From positions 18,770 through 82,769 of the forward strand of contig JAPTVL010000468.1 in the NCBI GenBank assembly GCA_028065725.1: a stretch of 64,000 bases of DNA. Direction: 5' to 3'. Position numbers and translations under genes: made by a program. Positions 25,859 through 34,536 of this stretch are shown piece by piece. A model generated the notes under the pieces. The model worked only from the letters and a program-made list of their open reading frames with translations, made no database searches and was not told the origin of the DNA. Origin of the DNA: Betaproteobacteria bacterium. Its GTDB lineage: Bacteria > Pseudomonadota > Gammaproteobacteria > Burkholderiales > Rhodocyclaceae. How positions within the stretch are numbered: the first letter of the stretch is position 1; every line of letters begins with the position of its first letter.

Positions 25859-28003
25859 TCAGCCAAATCGCTGCTCCGCCACCGGGGTCGATGGCGGACG
25901 CAGGCCGTCGTCGGCGCCGCGATGTTCCTCGCGCGAATAGATGTACTCCAGGCCGCGCTCCGCGGTGCCGAAGAAATTTTCCTCGCCGATCGCGGCGTAG
26001 AGTCCGGTGGCGCGCATCACGTCGAGCACCTGCTTCTTCATGCCGGCGAACAGCATCACGGTGCCGTTGCCGCGCAGTCGGTCAACGATGTGGTGGATCA
26101 CCTCCTCGCCGGAAGCGTCGAGCTCGTTGATGCCGTCGCCGACGATCAGCAGGTAGGGTGCCTGCGGATTGTTGGCCACCGCCTCGAGGATGGCGTCCTC
26201 GAAGAAGGCCACGTTGGCGAAGTACAGCCTGCCGTCGAAGCGCACCGCGGTCACCACCTGCGACGGCGGCAGGTTATGCACCCGGCTGTCGCGCAGGGTG
26301 CCGTCGGCATGGCGGCCGAGGATCGCCACGCGCGGCGACATGGTGCGGTATAGATACAGCAGGATGGCGAGCCCGGCGCCGATCATGATGCCCTTGTCCA
26401 GGTGCGGGGCGAAGGCCAGCGTGGCGACGAAGGTAACGATCGAGGCGATGCCGTCGTGGCGGTTGGCCTGCCAGGCATGCTTGATGGCGCCGAAGTTGAT
26501 CAGGCCGATCACCGCCATGATGATCACCGCGGCGAGCACCGCCTGCGGCAGGTGGTAGAGCAAGGGGGTCAGGAACAGCAGGGTCAGCACCACGAAAGCG
26601 GCGGTAATCACCGACGACATGCCGGTCCTGGCGCCGGCATTGATATTCACCGCCGAGCGCGAAAAGGAACCCGAGACGGGAAATGACTGGGTCAGGCTGC
26701 CGACCAGGTTGGCCAGCCCCTGGCCGATCAGCTCCTGGTTGGGATCGATCTTCTGCCGGGTCTTGGCGGCGATGGCCTTGGCGATGGATATCGCCTCCAT
26801 GAAGCCGACCAGCGAAATCACGATCGCCGCCGCAAACAGGCTGCCGATCGCGTCCCAGGAAAACTTCGGCAGGCTGAACGAGGGCAGGCCCTCGGGCACC
26901 TGGCCGACCACCTCGCCGCCACCCGCCAGCTTGAGGCTGCCGCTGGCGGCGCGAACGATGCGCCAGGCCTGGCCGTCGCCCTGGGCGCCGGCCGGCAGCT
27001 TGCCCTGGGCATGGAATTGCGCCGCCTGCCCGTCAGTCCCGGGCACGCGTTCGAAGACGAAGCTGCGCACGGCGCGATTGCGGCGGCGGTTCTCGTCCTC
27101 GCGATCCTTCAATTGCAGGCGCAGCAACTCGATTTCGTAATTGAGGGTCGCCGCCTCGTGCGCCGGCTCGCTGCCCGCCTGATGCAGCTTCTTCAACTCC
27201 GCCGACTTGGCGGCGATCTGCTCGTTGATCTCGCGGATGCGCGTCTCGGTGCGGGCGAATTCCGCCAGCAGTGTCTGCGCCTCCGGCTCCATGATCTGTT
27301 GCGGCGTCGCCGTCGCATTGCGCTCGAAACCGATCTGCCAGGAGACCACGGTGGTCACCGCGACCGCGATCAGCACGCCGGGCAGCCGGGGCGCTTTCCT
27401 GCGGATCGCCCACATGATGGCGATGGCAACGACGCCCATCGCCAGGGTCGGCAGGTGGGTATCGCCGGCCAGCTTGAGGACGCCCCCGATGTCGCTGACG
27501 AAGGACTCGGAACGACCCATCGGCACCCCCATCAGCTTGTTCACCTGGGACAGGCCGATGATCATCGCCGCGGCGTTGGTGAAGCCGACGATGACCGGAT
27601 GCGAAAGGAAGTTCACCACCACGCCGAGCTTGAAGGCGCCCAGCGCGAGCTGAATGATGCCGACCAGCAGCGCCAGCACGACCGCCAGCGCGACGAAGGC
27701 CTCCGAGCCCGCCGCCGCCAGCGGCGTCAGCGACGACGCGGTGAGCAGCGAGGCCACCGCCACCGGCCCGGTGCCGAGCTGGTTGGACGAGCCCCACAGC
27801 GCCGCCACCGCCACCGGCAGGAAAGCCGCATAGAGACCGTAATAGGCCGGCAGGCCGGCCAGCTGCGCGTAGGCCATCGACTGCGGCACCAGCACCAGCG
27901 CCACGGTGAGGCCGGCGATGAAGTCGGCGCGCAGCGTGGTCCCCGCATAGGGAAACCAGCGCAGAAAGGGCAGAAAGCGTTGCAACAGCGGCGGAAAGCT
28001 CAT
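25859..28003 (-). CDS. SulP-family anion transporter with a large coiled-coil-containing insert and STAS domain
   Basis: A 714-residue SLC26/SulP carrier. It has the signature LVPQSMAYAQLAGLPAYYGL, a sulfate-transporter core, and a C-terminal STAS domain (about 590-690, LLIVGDGINELDASGEEVIHHI). An insert of about 145 residues (227-370) splits the transporter between membrane helices. It starts with a coiled coil (RTETRIREINEQIAAKSAELKK) and ends in a beta-rich part. Sulfate or bicarbonate are plausible substrates. The ATG at 28003 is preferred over a GTG at 28042, which has no ribosome site. Confidence 0.87.
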   Translation of the reverse strand: MSFPPLLQRFLPFLRWFPYAGTTLRADFIAGLTVALVLVPQSMAYAQLAGLPAYYGLYAAFLPVAVAALWGSSNQLGTGPVAVASLLTASSLTPLAAAGSEAFVALAVVLALLVGIIQLALGAFKLGVVVNFLSHPVIVGFTNAAAMIIGLSQVNKLMGVPMGRSESFVSDIGGVLKLAGDTHLPTLAMGVVAIAIMWAIRRKAPRLPGVLIAVAVTTVVSWQIGFERNATATPQQIMEPEAQTLLAEFARTETRIREINEQIAAKSAELKKLHQAGSEPAHEAATLNYEIELLRLQLKDREDENRRRNRAVRSFVFERVPGTDGQAAQFHAQGKLPAGAQGDGQAWRIVRAASGSLKLAGGGEVVGQVPEGLPSFSLPKFSWDAIGSLFAAAIVISLVGFMEAISIAKAIAAKTRQKIDPNQELIGQGLANLVGSLTQSFPVSGSFSRSAVNINAGARTGMSSVITAAFVVLTLLFLTPLLYHLPQAVLAAVIIMAVIGLINFGAIKHAWQANRHDGIASIVTFVATLAFAPHLDKGIMIGAGLAILLYLYRTMSPRVAILGRHADGTLRDSRVHNLPPSQVVTAVRFDGRLYFANVAFFEDAILEAVANNPQAPYLLIVGDGINELDASGEEVIHHIVDRLRGNGTVMLFAGMKKQVLDVMRATGLYAAIGEENFFGTAERGLEYIYSREEHRGADDGLRPPSTPVAEQRFG

Positions 28004-28050
28004 ATCCCGGGATTCATTCGATGCGTCCGGGTTGCGGCTCACACCCGTTC

Positions 28051-28083
28051 TTGACGCTTTCTTGACGAAGCGTCAGATATTAG
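28051..28083 (+). promoter_or_regulatory. response-regulator box A with -10-like TATTAG
   Basis: TTGACG-CTTTC-TTGACG is followed by 10 bp and TATTAG (28078-28083), the same layout as boxes B and C. This copy points to the plus strand, away from the SulP gene at 28003 and into the 3' end of the P-loop gene. TGACGCTT/AAGCGTCA also forms an inverted repeat. It may act on the divergent SulP gene or make an antisense RNA. Confidence 0.5.
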
Positions 28084-28142
28084 CAGCGCCTATTACACCG
28101 GGGACAACAAGGTTTTTATTCCGCAATCAGGAGCGCATATCG

Positions 28143-28166
28143 CGCCGTGGCGCCGGCTCCGACTAT
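28143..28166 (-). repeat. 24-bp dispersed element, copy overlapping a stop codon
   Basis: CGCCG-TGG-CGCCGGCTCCGACTAT includes the TAG stop (28163-28165) of the minus-strand P-loop gene. This copy is degenerate. Confidence 0.55.
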
Positions 28167-29875
28167 TGGCCAGGCGCTCGCACCTGGGGCGCGACCTGGT
28201 CCAGCGCGGCGGCAAGCTCGGCATCCTCCCGCACCCGCGCCAGTAGCGTCGGGTCGAGCACCTCGAAGCTGCCCTGGCGCGCCCTCAGGTAGGCGCTTCC
28301 GGATTCACGATCGACGAAGTCCACGCTTCCGATACGCCGCACGCACTCCTTGAGGAAACCGCAATTCGCGGCGACCGCCATCTCGGACGGCGGCGGGTAC
28401 AACTCGGCAGGTGTGCGGGCATGGATATTGACTTTCTGGTAGCGCTCGATGTCGATCAAGGCCAGCGGGTCATAGATCACCATGCCGCTGCGGTCGCCGC
28501 GCGCAATGGTGCGCGGAAAGGTGCCGCGCGGCACGCGGTTGTCGAGGAAGACATAGCGGTAGTCGGGCCTGGGACTGGCCAGCCACTTGAACAGGAGTTT
28601 GGGCATGCCGCGACAGGCTTCCACGCCGTGCGCCAGGAAATCCTCGACCGCCTTGTAGCGGCCGCGCTCCAGCGCCCGCCGCCAGCCGCGTTCGACGGTT
28701 TCCTCGGGCGGCGTGATGATGAAGTACATGTACATGGTTTCGACATAGCGGGCGTAGGTGTCGTGCAGCACCCGCGCCACCTTCTCGGCGGTAAAGCTGT
28801 CGAAGCGGAAACGGTCGACCAGCAGGTGCGGAATGGCGCGCTGGCGGTTGGCCTTGTCGCGAATGTAGCGATCGAGCTTGCCGTCGATCACCATCAGTTC
28901 GCGGCTGGTCAGGTGGCCGGCATATTTGCGCGCCGGCCCCAGCGATTCATAGTCGAGCAGCTGGCGCCGCCAGACATCCGGGCTGATGGTGGCATAGCCG
29001 TCGGCTTCGATGCCCTGCTCGCTCAGGATCTGTTTCAACATCGGCCGCAGCGAGCTCTTGCCGGCCGCCGAGGCCCCCTTCAGGCTGATCAGCACCGGCG
29101 CCGCCTGCGTGGCCACGCGGACGTATCCTTCCCGCTCGATCGCGGCGTCGACCAAGGGTGCGATCAGCTGACCGATCAGCTGGCTGCCCTGGCTGTTGCT
29201 GACGTGGCGAACGACCAGCTTCGCCAGCAAGTCCTGGTCCGCACCGAGGCGGCCGCGCTTGCCGGCAATCGCGCCGAGCACCCGGTAGAGGCTCTTGTAC
29301 ACCGCGCGCCGCAACGGATCTTTGGTACTCAGTCCCAGCGTCTTGTAGCCCGCGACGATGCGGTACTCGCGCTCGGCCGCCGGCTCGGACGACGTCACCG
29401 AAGGCTTGCTCTTGCGCCAGCGGCCGAGCCAACCCGGCGGCGTCACTACCGCCGGCGACGCGAACAGCGTTTCCGCAAGAATCCTGCGCACCAGGTCAGC
29501 AGCGTGCCGGCTGAGTTCGGCGTAGGCCTGTTCAACCTCGTTGATGTGCGGAACCACGTAGTCGTTGCGGATCTTCGTCGCAATGCGGCGGAAATTACGC
29601 CCGAAATCCTCTTCCTCGTCGCCTTCGGCAACGGCGATATCGGCGGTGACGCGAATGATGATTTCATGCAGCGCCAGACGCTGCGGCCGAAACAGCGTCA
29701 GTTCTTCGTGCGGCAAACCGGTCAGCGCGACGAGCTCGTCAATCTCGGCGCAAGCCGTAAATGCGCACTCCGGCCGAAGGATCGTCTCAAGCGCCTTGAA
29801 CTCCGCAGGTATGCCCGCGCCGACGCCCGGATTCCAGGCCGAGTATTCCGTGGCAGCACCGGCCTCGCTGCCCAT
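28163..29875 (-). CDS. P-loop kinase-like protein of unknown function
   Basis: A 570-residue soluble protein. The N-terminal 180 residues are helical and charged. A Walker A motif LKGASAAGKSSL lies near residue 270, followed by a zeta-toxin/chloramphenicol-kinase-like core (ADGYATISPDVWRRQLLDY, MYFIITPPEETVERGWRRALERGRY). The ATG at 29875 is preferred over 29881 because GGGAGG ends right at 29882, too close for the first ATG and well spaced for the second. I know no characterised homologue. It sits among anion transporter genes that share a promoter box. Confidence 0.6.
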   Translation of the reverse strand: MGSEAGAATEYSAWNPGVGAGIPAEFKALETILRPECAFTACAEIDELVALTGLPHEELTLFRPQRLALHEIIIRVTADIAVAEGDEEEDFGRNFRRIATKIRNDYVVPHINEVEQAYAELSRHAADLVRRILAETLFASPAVVTPPGWLGRWRKSKPSVTSSEPAAEREYRIVAGYKTLGLSTKDPLRRAVYKSLYRVLGAIAGKRGRLGADQDLLAKLVVRHVSNSQGSQLIGQLIAPLVDAAIEREGYVRVATQAAPVLISLKGASAAGKSSLRPMLKQILSEQGIEADGYATISPDVWRRQLLDYESLGPARKYAGHLTSRELMVIDGKLDRYIRDKANRQRAIPHLLVDRFRFDSFTAEKVARVLHDTYARYVETMYMYFIITPPEETVERGWRRALERGRYKAVEDFLAHGVEACRGMPKLLFKWLASPRPDYRYVFLDNRVPRGTFPRTIARGDRSGMVIYDPLALIDIERYQKVNIHARTPAELYPPPSEMAVAANCGFLKECVRRIGSVDFVDRESGSAYLRARQGSFEVLDPTLLARVREDAELAAALDQVAPQVRAPGQ

Positions 29876-29973
29876 CACCATCCTCCCGGCGAAAAGAAGA
29901 TCGCTCGTCGCATGTCCTGTCCCTGTTCAGCGCCCAGCATAGCGCATGGCGCCAACGGTCAAAGCCAACCCCG

Positions 29974-29997
29974 AGAGTCGGCGCCGGCGACACGGCG
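29974..29997 (+). repeat. 24-bp dispersed intergenic element, copy
   Basis: AGAGTCGGCGCCGGCG-ACA-CGGCG lies in the divergent gap upstream of the P-loop gene and just ahead of box B. Confidence 0.7.
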
Positions 29998-30015
29998 CCA
30001 AACATCTCCCCCGCC

Positions 30016-30048
30016 TTGACGCTCTCTTCACGGAGTCCGTGATATTAG
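30016..30048 (+). promoter_or_regulatory. response-regulator box B and promoter of the TauE-USP operon
   Basis: TTGACG-CTCTC-TTCACG, 10 bp, then TATTAG (30043-30048). The TATTAG is half of an inverted repeat TATTAG-ACATCC-CTAATA. The box lies about 96 bases before the first gene of the plus-strand pair. Direct hexamers at 11-bp spacing just ahead of a -10 are the classic arrangement of OmpR/PhoB-type activator sites. Confidence 0.6.
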
Positions 30049-30143
30049 ACATCCCTAATAGACCTTAAATTCAAAAGGACTTCTCCAAGTCCGGGGCATA
30101 TTTCTCATCGTAGCCGCCGCCGTTTGCTTTAAGGGGAACAAAC

Positions 30144-30488
30144 ATGGACCTGCATAAAGCCCATTGGGGCAAGACCATCTTCTGGGGCGTCGCCACGGCG
30201 GCGCTGTACACGGCGATGTTCTGGTATTCCGACCTGATCCTGTACCTGGCGCACACCACGCCCGACGCCTGCATCGTCGATCAGGGCGGCGCCACGCTCT
30301 ACTATCACAAAGCCGACGCCACGTCCTGCGCGGCCAAGGGCGGTCACATGCAACCCGGCGTCTGGTGGCATGTGCTGATCCCGATCCTGCTCGCGTTCGC
30401 CATTTCGATTGTGCATGGCGCCTTCACCGGCCTGTTCTGGGAGGCGATGGGTCTCAAGCCGGCCGCCCGCGCCGAAGCGAAGGAGTAG
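30144..30488 (+). CDS. small two-helix membrane protein
   Basis: A 114-residue protein with two membrane segments (TIFWGVATAALYTAMFWYS and WHVLIPILLAFAISIVHGAFTGLF). They are separated by a periplasm-sized loop containing two cysteines (DACIVDQ, SCAAKGG) that could form a disulphide. AAGGGGA lies about 8 bases upstream. It is 7 bases before the TauE-USP gene and probably works with it. I do not recognise a named family. Confidence 0.7.
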   Translation: MDLHKAHWGKTIFWGVATAALYTAMFWYSDLILYLAHTTPDACIVDQGGATLYYHKADATSCAAKGGHMQPGVWWHVLIPILLAFAISIVHGAFTGLFWEAMGLKPAARAEAKE

Positions 30489-30495
30489 CGCCGTC

Positions 30496-32418
30496 ATGGA
30501 AGCCACCCAGTTCATCGAACTCAATGCCGCAACGGTGTTTCTGCTGGTGCTGATCGGCTTCATCGGCGGCATGGTCTCGGGCTTCATCGGCTCCGGCGGC
30601 GCCTTCGTCCTGACGCCGGCCATGATGGCGCTGGGCGCACCGGCCATGGTGGCGGTGGCCTCGAACATCTGCCACAAATTTCCCAAGGCGCTGGTGGGCG
30701 CCGCCAAGCGCCACAAGTACGGCCAGGTAGACCTCAAGCTCGGACTGATCCTCGGCCTCTTCGCCGAAGCCGGCATGCTCGCCGGCAAGCACCTGATGGT
30801 CGGCATCAGCCGGGCTTTCGGCAAGGTCGGCACCGACCTCTACGTCTCAGCGATTTTCATTGTGGTGCTGGCGGCCGTCGGCGGCTTCGTGCTGCGCGAC
30901 TACCGCAAGCTGCGCCACGCGCCGCCGGACGAGGAGCACGTGGTGCCGCCGCTGGCGCTCTGGGTGCGCGCCATCGACATCCCCGGCACCATGATGCATT
31001 TCGATGCGCTCAAGGGCCGCGTCTCGCTGCTGTTCGTGATCCCGATCGGCTTCGCCACCGGCCTGCTGGCCTCGGCCATCGCCGTCGGCGGCTTCATCGG
31101 CGTGCCGGCCATGATCTACATCCTCGGCGTGCCGGCGCTGGTCGCCTCCGGCACCGAACTGGTGATCGCCTTCGTCATGGGCCTCGGCGGCACCTTCCTC
31201 TACGGCCTTGAAGGCGCGGTCGACGTGCGTCTTTCGATGCTGATCCTGCTCGGTTCGCTGTTCGGCATCCAGCTCGGCGCCATCGGCACCACCTACGTCA
31301 AGGACTACCAGATCAAGCTGGTGATGGCGGTGATCATGCTCACCGTGCTGTTCTCGCGGATGTTCTACATACCGGGCTACATGTCCGAGCTGGGCATGAT
31401 CGCGCCGCTCGACCCCGGCAGCATCGCCACGCTGAAGACACTGGGCGACAGCGTACTGGCGGTGGCGCTGATCCTCGGCGCGGTAACGGTGCTGACCTCG
31501 CTTACGCGCGGCATCGCCGAACACCGCAAGGCCGACTTCGCCCGGCAACTGGCGGCGGGCATGGCGGCCTTCGCGCCGGCCGCGGGCGGCCTCGAGCGCG
31601 GCGGCGGCTGGCGCCGCATCCTGCTCGCCACCGATGGCTCCGAATACAGCGAGGGTGCGATCCGCATCGCCGCGGCACTGGCGCGGCGCAACGACGCCCG
31701 GTTGTTGATCGCCAGCATCGCCGTCTATAACCCCGAATACGCCAGCACCGTGCCCGGGCTGGAACAGGTGGCGCTCGACCAGGCCGGGCGCAATGTCGCC
31801 GGCGCCGTGCAAGCCGCCGCCGGCATCGAACACGAGGTGGTGATCGCCGAGGCGGAAGATCCATATCGCGGCATCGTGGATGCGGCCAGCGAAGACCGCG
31901 CCGATCTGATCGTCATGGGCCGGCGCGGCAAGCGCGGCCTGGCGCGGGCCATGGTCGGCGACGCCACGGCGCGCGTGATCGGCCATGCACCGTGCAATGT
32001 ACTGGTGGCCCCGCGCGGCGCCACCGACTGGCGCCATGGCATCCTGGTCGCCAGCGACGGCTCGCGCCACGGCGATGCCGCCGCGCGCCTTGCCGGCCAG
32101 CTCGCGCTGGAATGGCAGCTGCCGCTGACCGTGGTCTCCGCCGTGCTCGCCAGCCACAACGAACAGCGCCGGCGCGACGCCGTCGGCGCCATCGACCGCG
32201 CCAAGGCGAGCCTCGCCGGGCTGCCGGTGCAGGTCACCGGCATCGTCGCCGAGGGCCGTCCCGAACAGGTGATCCTCGACCAGGCAGGCAAGGCCGGCGC
32301 CGACCTGATCGTCATCGGCACCCACGGCCGCACCGGCCTCGACCGCCTGCTGATGGGCAGCGTCGCCGAGCGCGTGATCGGCTTCGCTGCCTGTCCGGTG
32401 CTGGCGGTGAAACTCTAA
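30496..32418 (+). CDS. TauE/SafE anion permease fused to two USP domains
   Basis: A 640-residue protein. Residues 1-360 form a TauE/SafE membrane permease (GGMVSGFIGSGGAFVLTPAMM, FATGLLASAIAVGGFIGVPAM). Two universal stress protein domains follow, starting near residues 370 (RRILLATDGSEYS) and 508 (HGILVASDGSRHG). Only the second has a standard ATP-binding motif (IGTHGRTGLDRLLMGS); the first ends GDAT. The family exports or takes up sulfonates, sulfite or related anions. The ATG at 30496 follows AGGAG. The fusion suggests nucleotide or stress gating of transport. Confidence 0.87.
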   Translation: MEATQFIELNAATVFLLVLIGFIGGMVSGFIGSGGAFVLTPAMMALGAPAMVAVASNICHKFPKALVGAAKRHKYGQVDLKLGLILGLFAEAGMLAGKHLMVGISRAFGKVGTDLYVSAIFIVVLAAVGGFVLRDYRKLRHAPPDEEHVVPPLALWVRAIDIPGTMMHFDALKGRVSLLFVIPIGFATGLLASAIAVGGFIGVPAMIYILGVPALVASGTELVIAFVMGLGGTFLYGLEGAVDVRLSMLILLGSLFGIQLGAIGTTYVKDYQIKLVMAVIMLTVLFSRMFYIPGYMSELGMIAPLDPGSIATLKTLGDSVLAVALILGAVTVLTSLTRGIAEHRKADFARQLAAGMAAFAPAAGGLERGGGWRRILLATDGSEYSEGAIRIAAALARRNDARLLIASIAVYNPEYASTVPGLEQVALDQAGRNVAGAVQAAAGIEHEVVIAEAEDPYRGIVDAASEDRADLIVMGRRGKRGLARAMVGDATARVIGHAPCNVLVAPRGATDWRHGILVASDGSRHGDAAARLAGQLALEWQLPLTVVSAVLASHNEQRRRDAVGAIDRAKASLAGLPVQVTGIVAEGRPEQVILDQAGKAGADLIVIGTHGRTGLDRLLMGSVAERVIGFAACPVLAVKL

Positions 32419-32424
32419 GCGTGT

Positions 32425-32448
32425 CGCCGTCTCGCCAACGCCGACTCT
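32425..32448 (-). repeat. 24-bp dispersed intergenic element, copy
   Basis: CGCCG-TCT-CGCCAACGCCGACTCT lies 6 bases after the TauE-USP stop. One position in the core differs from the consensus. Confidence 0.65.
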
Positions 32449-32482
32449 TTGTCACTACGCGCCACTGCGGGATAATCGGGCC

Positions 32483-33232
32483 ATGAGCCCTGTGCCACCC
32501 ATCGCCAGTCTGGCGCGGAAAACTTCTCCGTTGAAGATCCTCGTCGTCGAGGACAACCCCGACCTCGCCGCCAACCTGGTCGACTACCTGACGGCCAAGG
32601 GAAATCTGGTCGACGCGGCCGGCGACGGCATCGCCGGACTGCACCTGGCCAGCAGCCAGAGTTTCGACGTGATTCTGCTCGACCTGATCCTGCCCGGACT
32701 CGATGGCATGGCGCTATGCCGTCGTCTGCGCGAGGAGGTCGGCAAGGCGACGCCGATTCTGATGCTGACGGCGCGCGACACGCTCGACGACAAGATCGCC
32801 GGCCTCGAAGCCGGTGCCGACGACTACCTGGTCAAGCCCTTCGCCCTGCGCGAAGTAGCCGCCCGCATCCAGGCCCTGGCACGACGCGCCCAGGCCGCCG
32901 TGGCGCAAGGCGAGTTGCGTGTCGCCGACCTGTGCTTCGACTCCGCCACGCTGCGCGTCAGCCGCGGCGGCCGCGACATCGCCCTGCCGCCGATCCCGCT
33001 GCGCATGCTCGAGATCCTGCTGCGCGCCTCGCCGCGCGTGCTCGGCCGCGAGGAAATGGAGCATGCGATCTGGGGCGATTCACCGCCCGATTCCGACGCC
33101 CTGCGCAGCCACCTGCACCTGCTGCGCGCCGCGATCGACAAGCCCTTCGACCGGCCGCTGCTGCGCACCCTGCGCGGACTCGGCTGGCAAATTATCGTAC
33201 ACGATGCCAGCGAGCATGATGCGCCGCCCTAG
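32483..33232 (+). CDS. OmpR-family response regulator
   Basis: A 249-residue protein. The receiver domain has VVEDNPDLAA, phospho-acceptor Asp67 (VILLDLILPGLDG) and Lys in DDYLVKPF. A winged-helix DNA-binding domain follows (ALRSHLHLLRAAIDKPF, LRTLRGLGWQI). Its end overlaps the start of the partner kinase by 17 bases. The three direct-repeat boxes flanking this locus have the geometry expected for its binding sites, but this is inference. Confidence 0.9.
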   Translation: MSPVPPIASLARKTSPLKILVVEDNPDLAANLVDYLTAKGNLVDAAGDGIAGLHLASSQSFDVILLDLILPGLDGMALCRRLREEVGKATPILMLTARDTLDDKIAGLEAGADDYLVKPFALREVAARIQALARRAQAAVAQGELRVADLCFDSATLRVSRGGRDIALPPIPLRMLEILLRASPRVLGREEMEHAIWGDSPPDSDALRSHLHLLRAAIDKPFDRPLLRTLRGLGWQIIVHDASEHDAPP

Positions 33233-34484
33233 CCTGCGCCTGCGCGTCGCGATCGGCTTCGCCGCGCTGGGCGCCGCGCTGAGCCTGCTGCTCTGTCTCG
33301 GCATCTGGTTCGCCACTCTCGATGTGTCGCAACGGCTGATGGACCAGACGCTGAAGGCCGAGCTGGAAGACTACATGGCGCGCCGCGCGCGCAATCCGGC
33401 TTCGCTGCCACCGGCCACGGCCAGCCTGCGTGGCTACTATGCGGCGCCGGATGCCGGCGGCTCCGAGCTGCCGCCGCAGTTGCGCGCACTGGCCCCCGGC
33501 CAGCACGAAATCGAACTCGACGGCATCCCGTGGCGCGTGGCGGTCGCCGAACAGGACGGCAGCCGCTACCTGATCCTGTTCGACGAGGCAAGGCAGAAGC
33601 GCCGCCAGCAGCGCTTCCTCGGCTACCTGATCGCCGGCGCGGCCTTGATGACCCTGCTCGCCGCGGTAGGCGGCCTGTGGCTGGCCGGGCGCGTGATCGC
33701 CCCGGTCACCGAACTGGCGCGAGCGGTGACCGATGCCGCACCCGAAAGCCCGCCGCGCCTGCCCGCCGTTCCGGCGGCGGCCGGCGACGAAATCGACGAG
33801 TTGGCACGCGCCTTCGATCGCTACCTGGCCCGGCTGGCGGCCTTCGTCGAACGCGAACGCAGTTTCGCAACCGATGCCAGCCACGAATTGCGCACGCCGC
33901 TGGCCGTCATCCGCGGCGCCGCCGAAGTACTCGCCGAGGATCCGGCCCTGGACGCGGCACAACGCGAACGCGTGGCCCGCATCGAGCGGGCCGCCAACGA
34001 AATGGCGGAACTGATCGCCGCCCTGCTGCTGCTGGCGCGCGAGGAGGAAACCACCATCGAAGCCAGTTGCGATGCAAACGCCGTCGCCCACGCCTGTGTC
34101 GAGCGCTACCGCCCGCTGGCCGCCGGCCGCGGCACGAGCTTGACCCTGCAAGGACCGGCCGGCGTCGAACTCAAGGTGGCGCCTGCCCTGTTTGCCATCG
34201 TCATCGCCAACCTGGTGCACAACGCCGTAGCCCATACGCGCGACGGTGAAATCGCGGTCGTTCTCGACCCCGCATCGCTGACCGTCCGTGACAGCGGCAG
34301 CGGCATCGGCGACGAAGCGCTGCAGCGCGTGTTCGAGCCCTACTACCGCGGCCCCGAAAGCGCCGGCGCGGGAATCGGGCTGTCGCTGGTCAAGCGCATC
34401 TGCGAACGCCTCGGCTGGAAGATCGCGCTGCACAGCGATCCCCGCCGAGGCACCACAGCAACGCTGCGCTTTCAGGCTTCTTGA
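33216..34484 (+). CDS. sensor histidine kinase, partner of the OmpR-type regulator
   Basis: A 422-residue kinase. TM1 spans about 10-34, a periplasmic region 35-132, and TM2 133-158. HAMP follows (RVIAPVTELARAV), then HisKA with His223 (ATDASHELRTPLAVI) and HATPase_c with LVHNAVAHTRDG, DSGSGIGDEAL and GAGIGLSLVKRI. Start codons at 33204, 33216 and 33219 are all in frame; 33216 gives a compact basic N-terminus before TM1. Box C overlaps its stop codon. Confidence 0.9.
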   Translation: MMRRPSLRLRVAIGFAALGAALSLLLCLGIWFATLDVSQRLMDQTLKAELEDYMARRARNPASLPPATASLRGYYAAPDAGGSELPPQLRALAPGQHEIELDGIPWRVAVAEQDGSRYLILFDEARQKRRQQRFLGYLIAGAALMTLLAAVGGLWLAGRVIAPVTELARAVTDAAPESPPRLPAVPAAAGDEIDELARAFDRYLARLAAFVERERSFATDASHELRTPLAVIRGAAEVLAEDPALDAAQRERVARIERAANEMAELIAALLLLAREEETTIEASCDANAVAHACVERYRPLAAGRGTSLTLQGPAGVELKVAPALFAIVIANLVHNAVAHTRDGEIAVVLDPASLTVRDSGSGIGDEALQRVFEPYYRGPESAGAGIGLSLVKRICERLGWKIALHSDPRRGTTATLRFQAS

Positions 34485-34513
34485 CGCTGGCTTCACGTAG
34501 CGCCGGCTAGCAT
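34481..34513 (+). promoter_or_regulatory. response-regulator box C and promoter of the SulP-USP gene
   Basis: TTGACG-CTGGC-TTCACG, 10 bp, then TAGCAT (34508-34513). The spacing is identical to boxes A and B. It overlaps the end of the kinase gene and would start transcription near 34520, just ahead of the SulP-USP start. Confidence 0.55.
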
Positions 34514-34536
34514 GGCTGGCTGCTCGGGGTTTCGGC

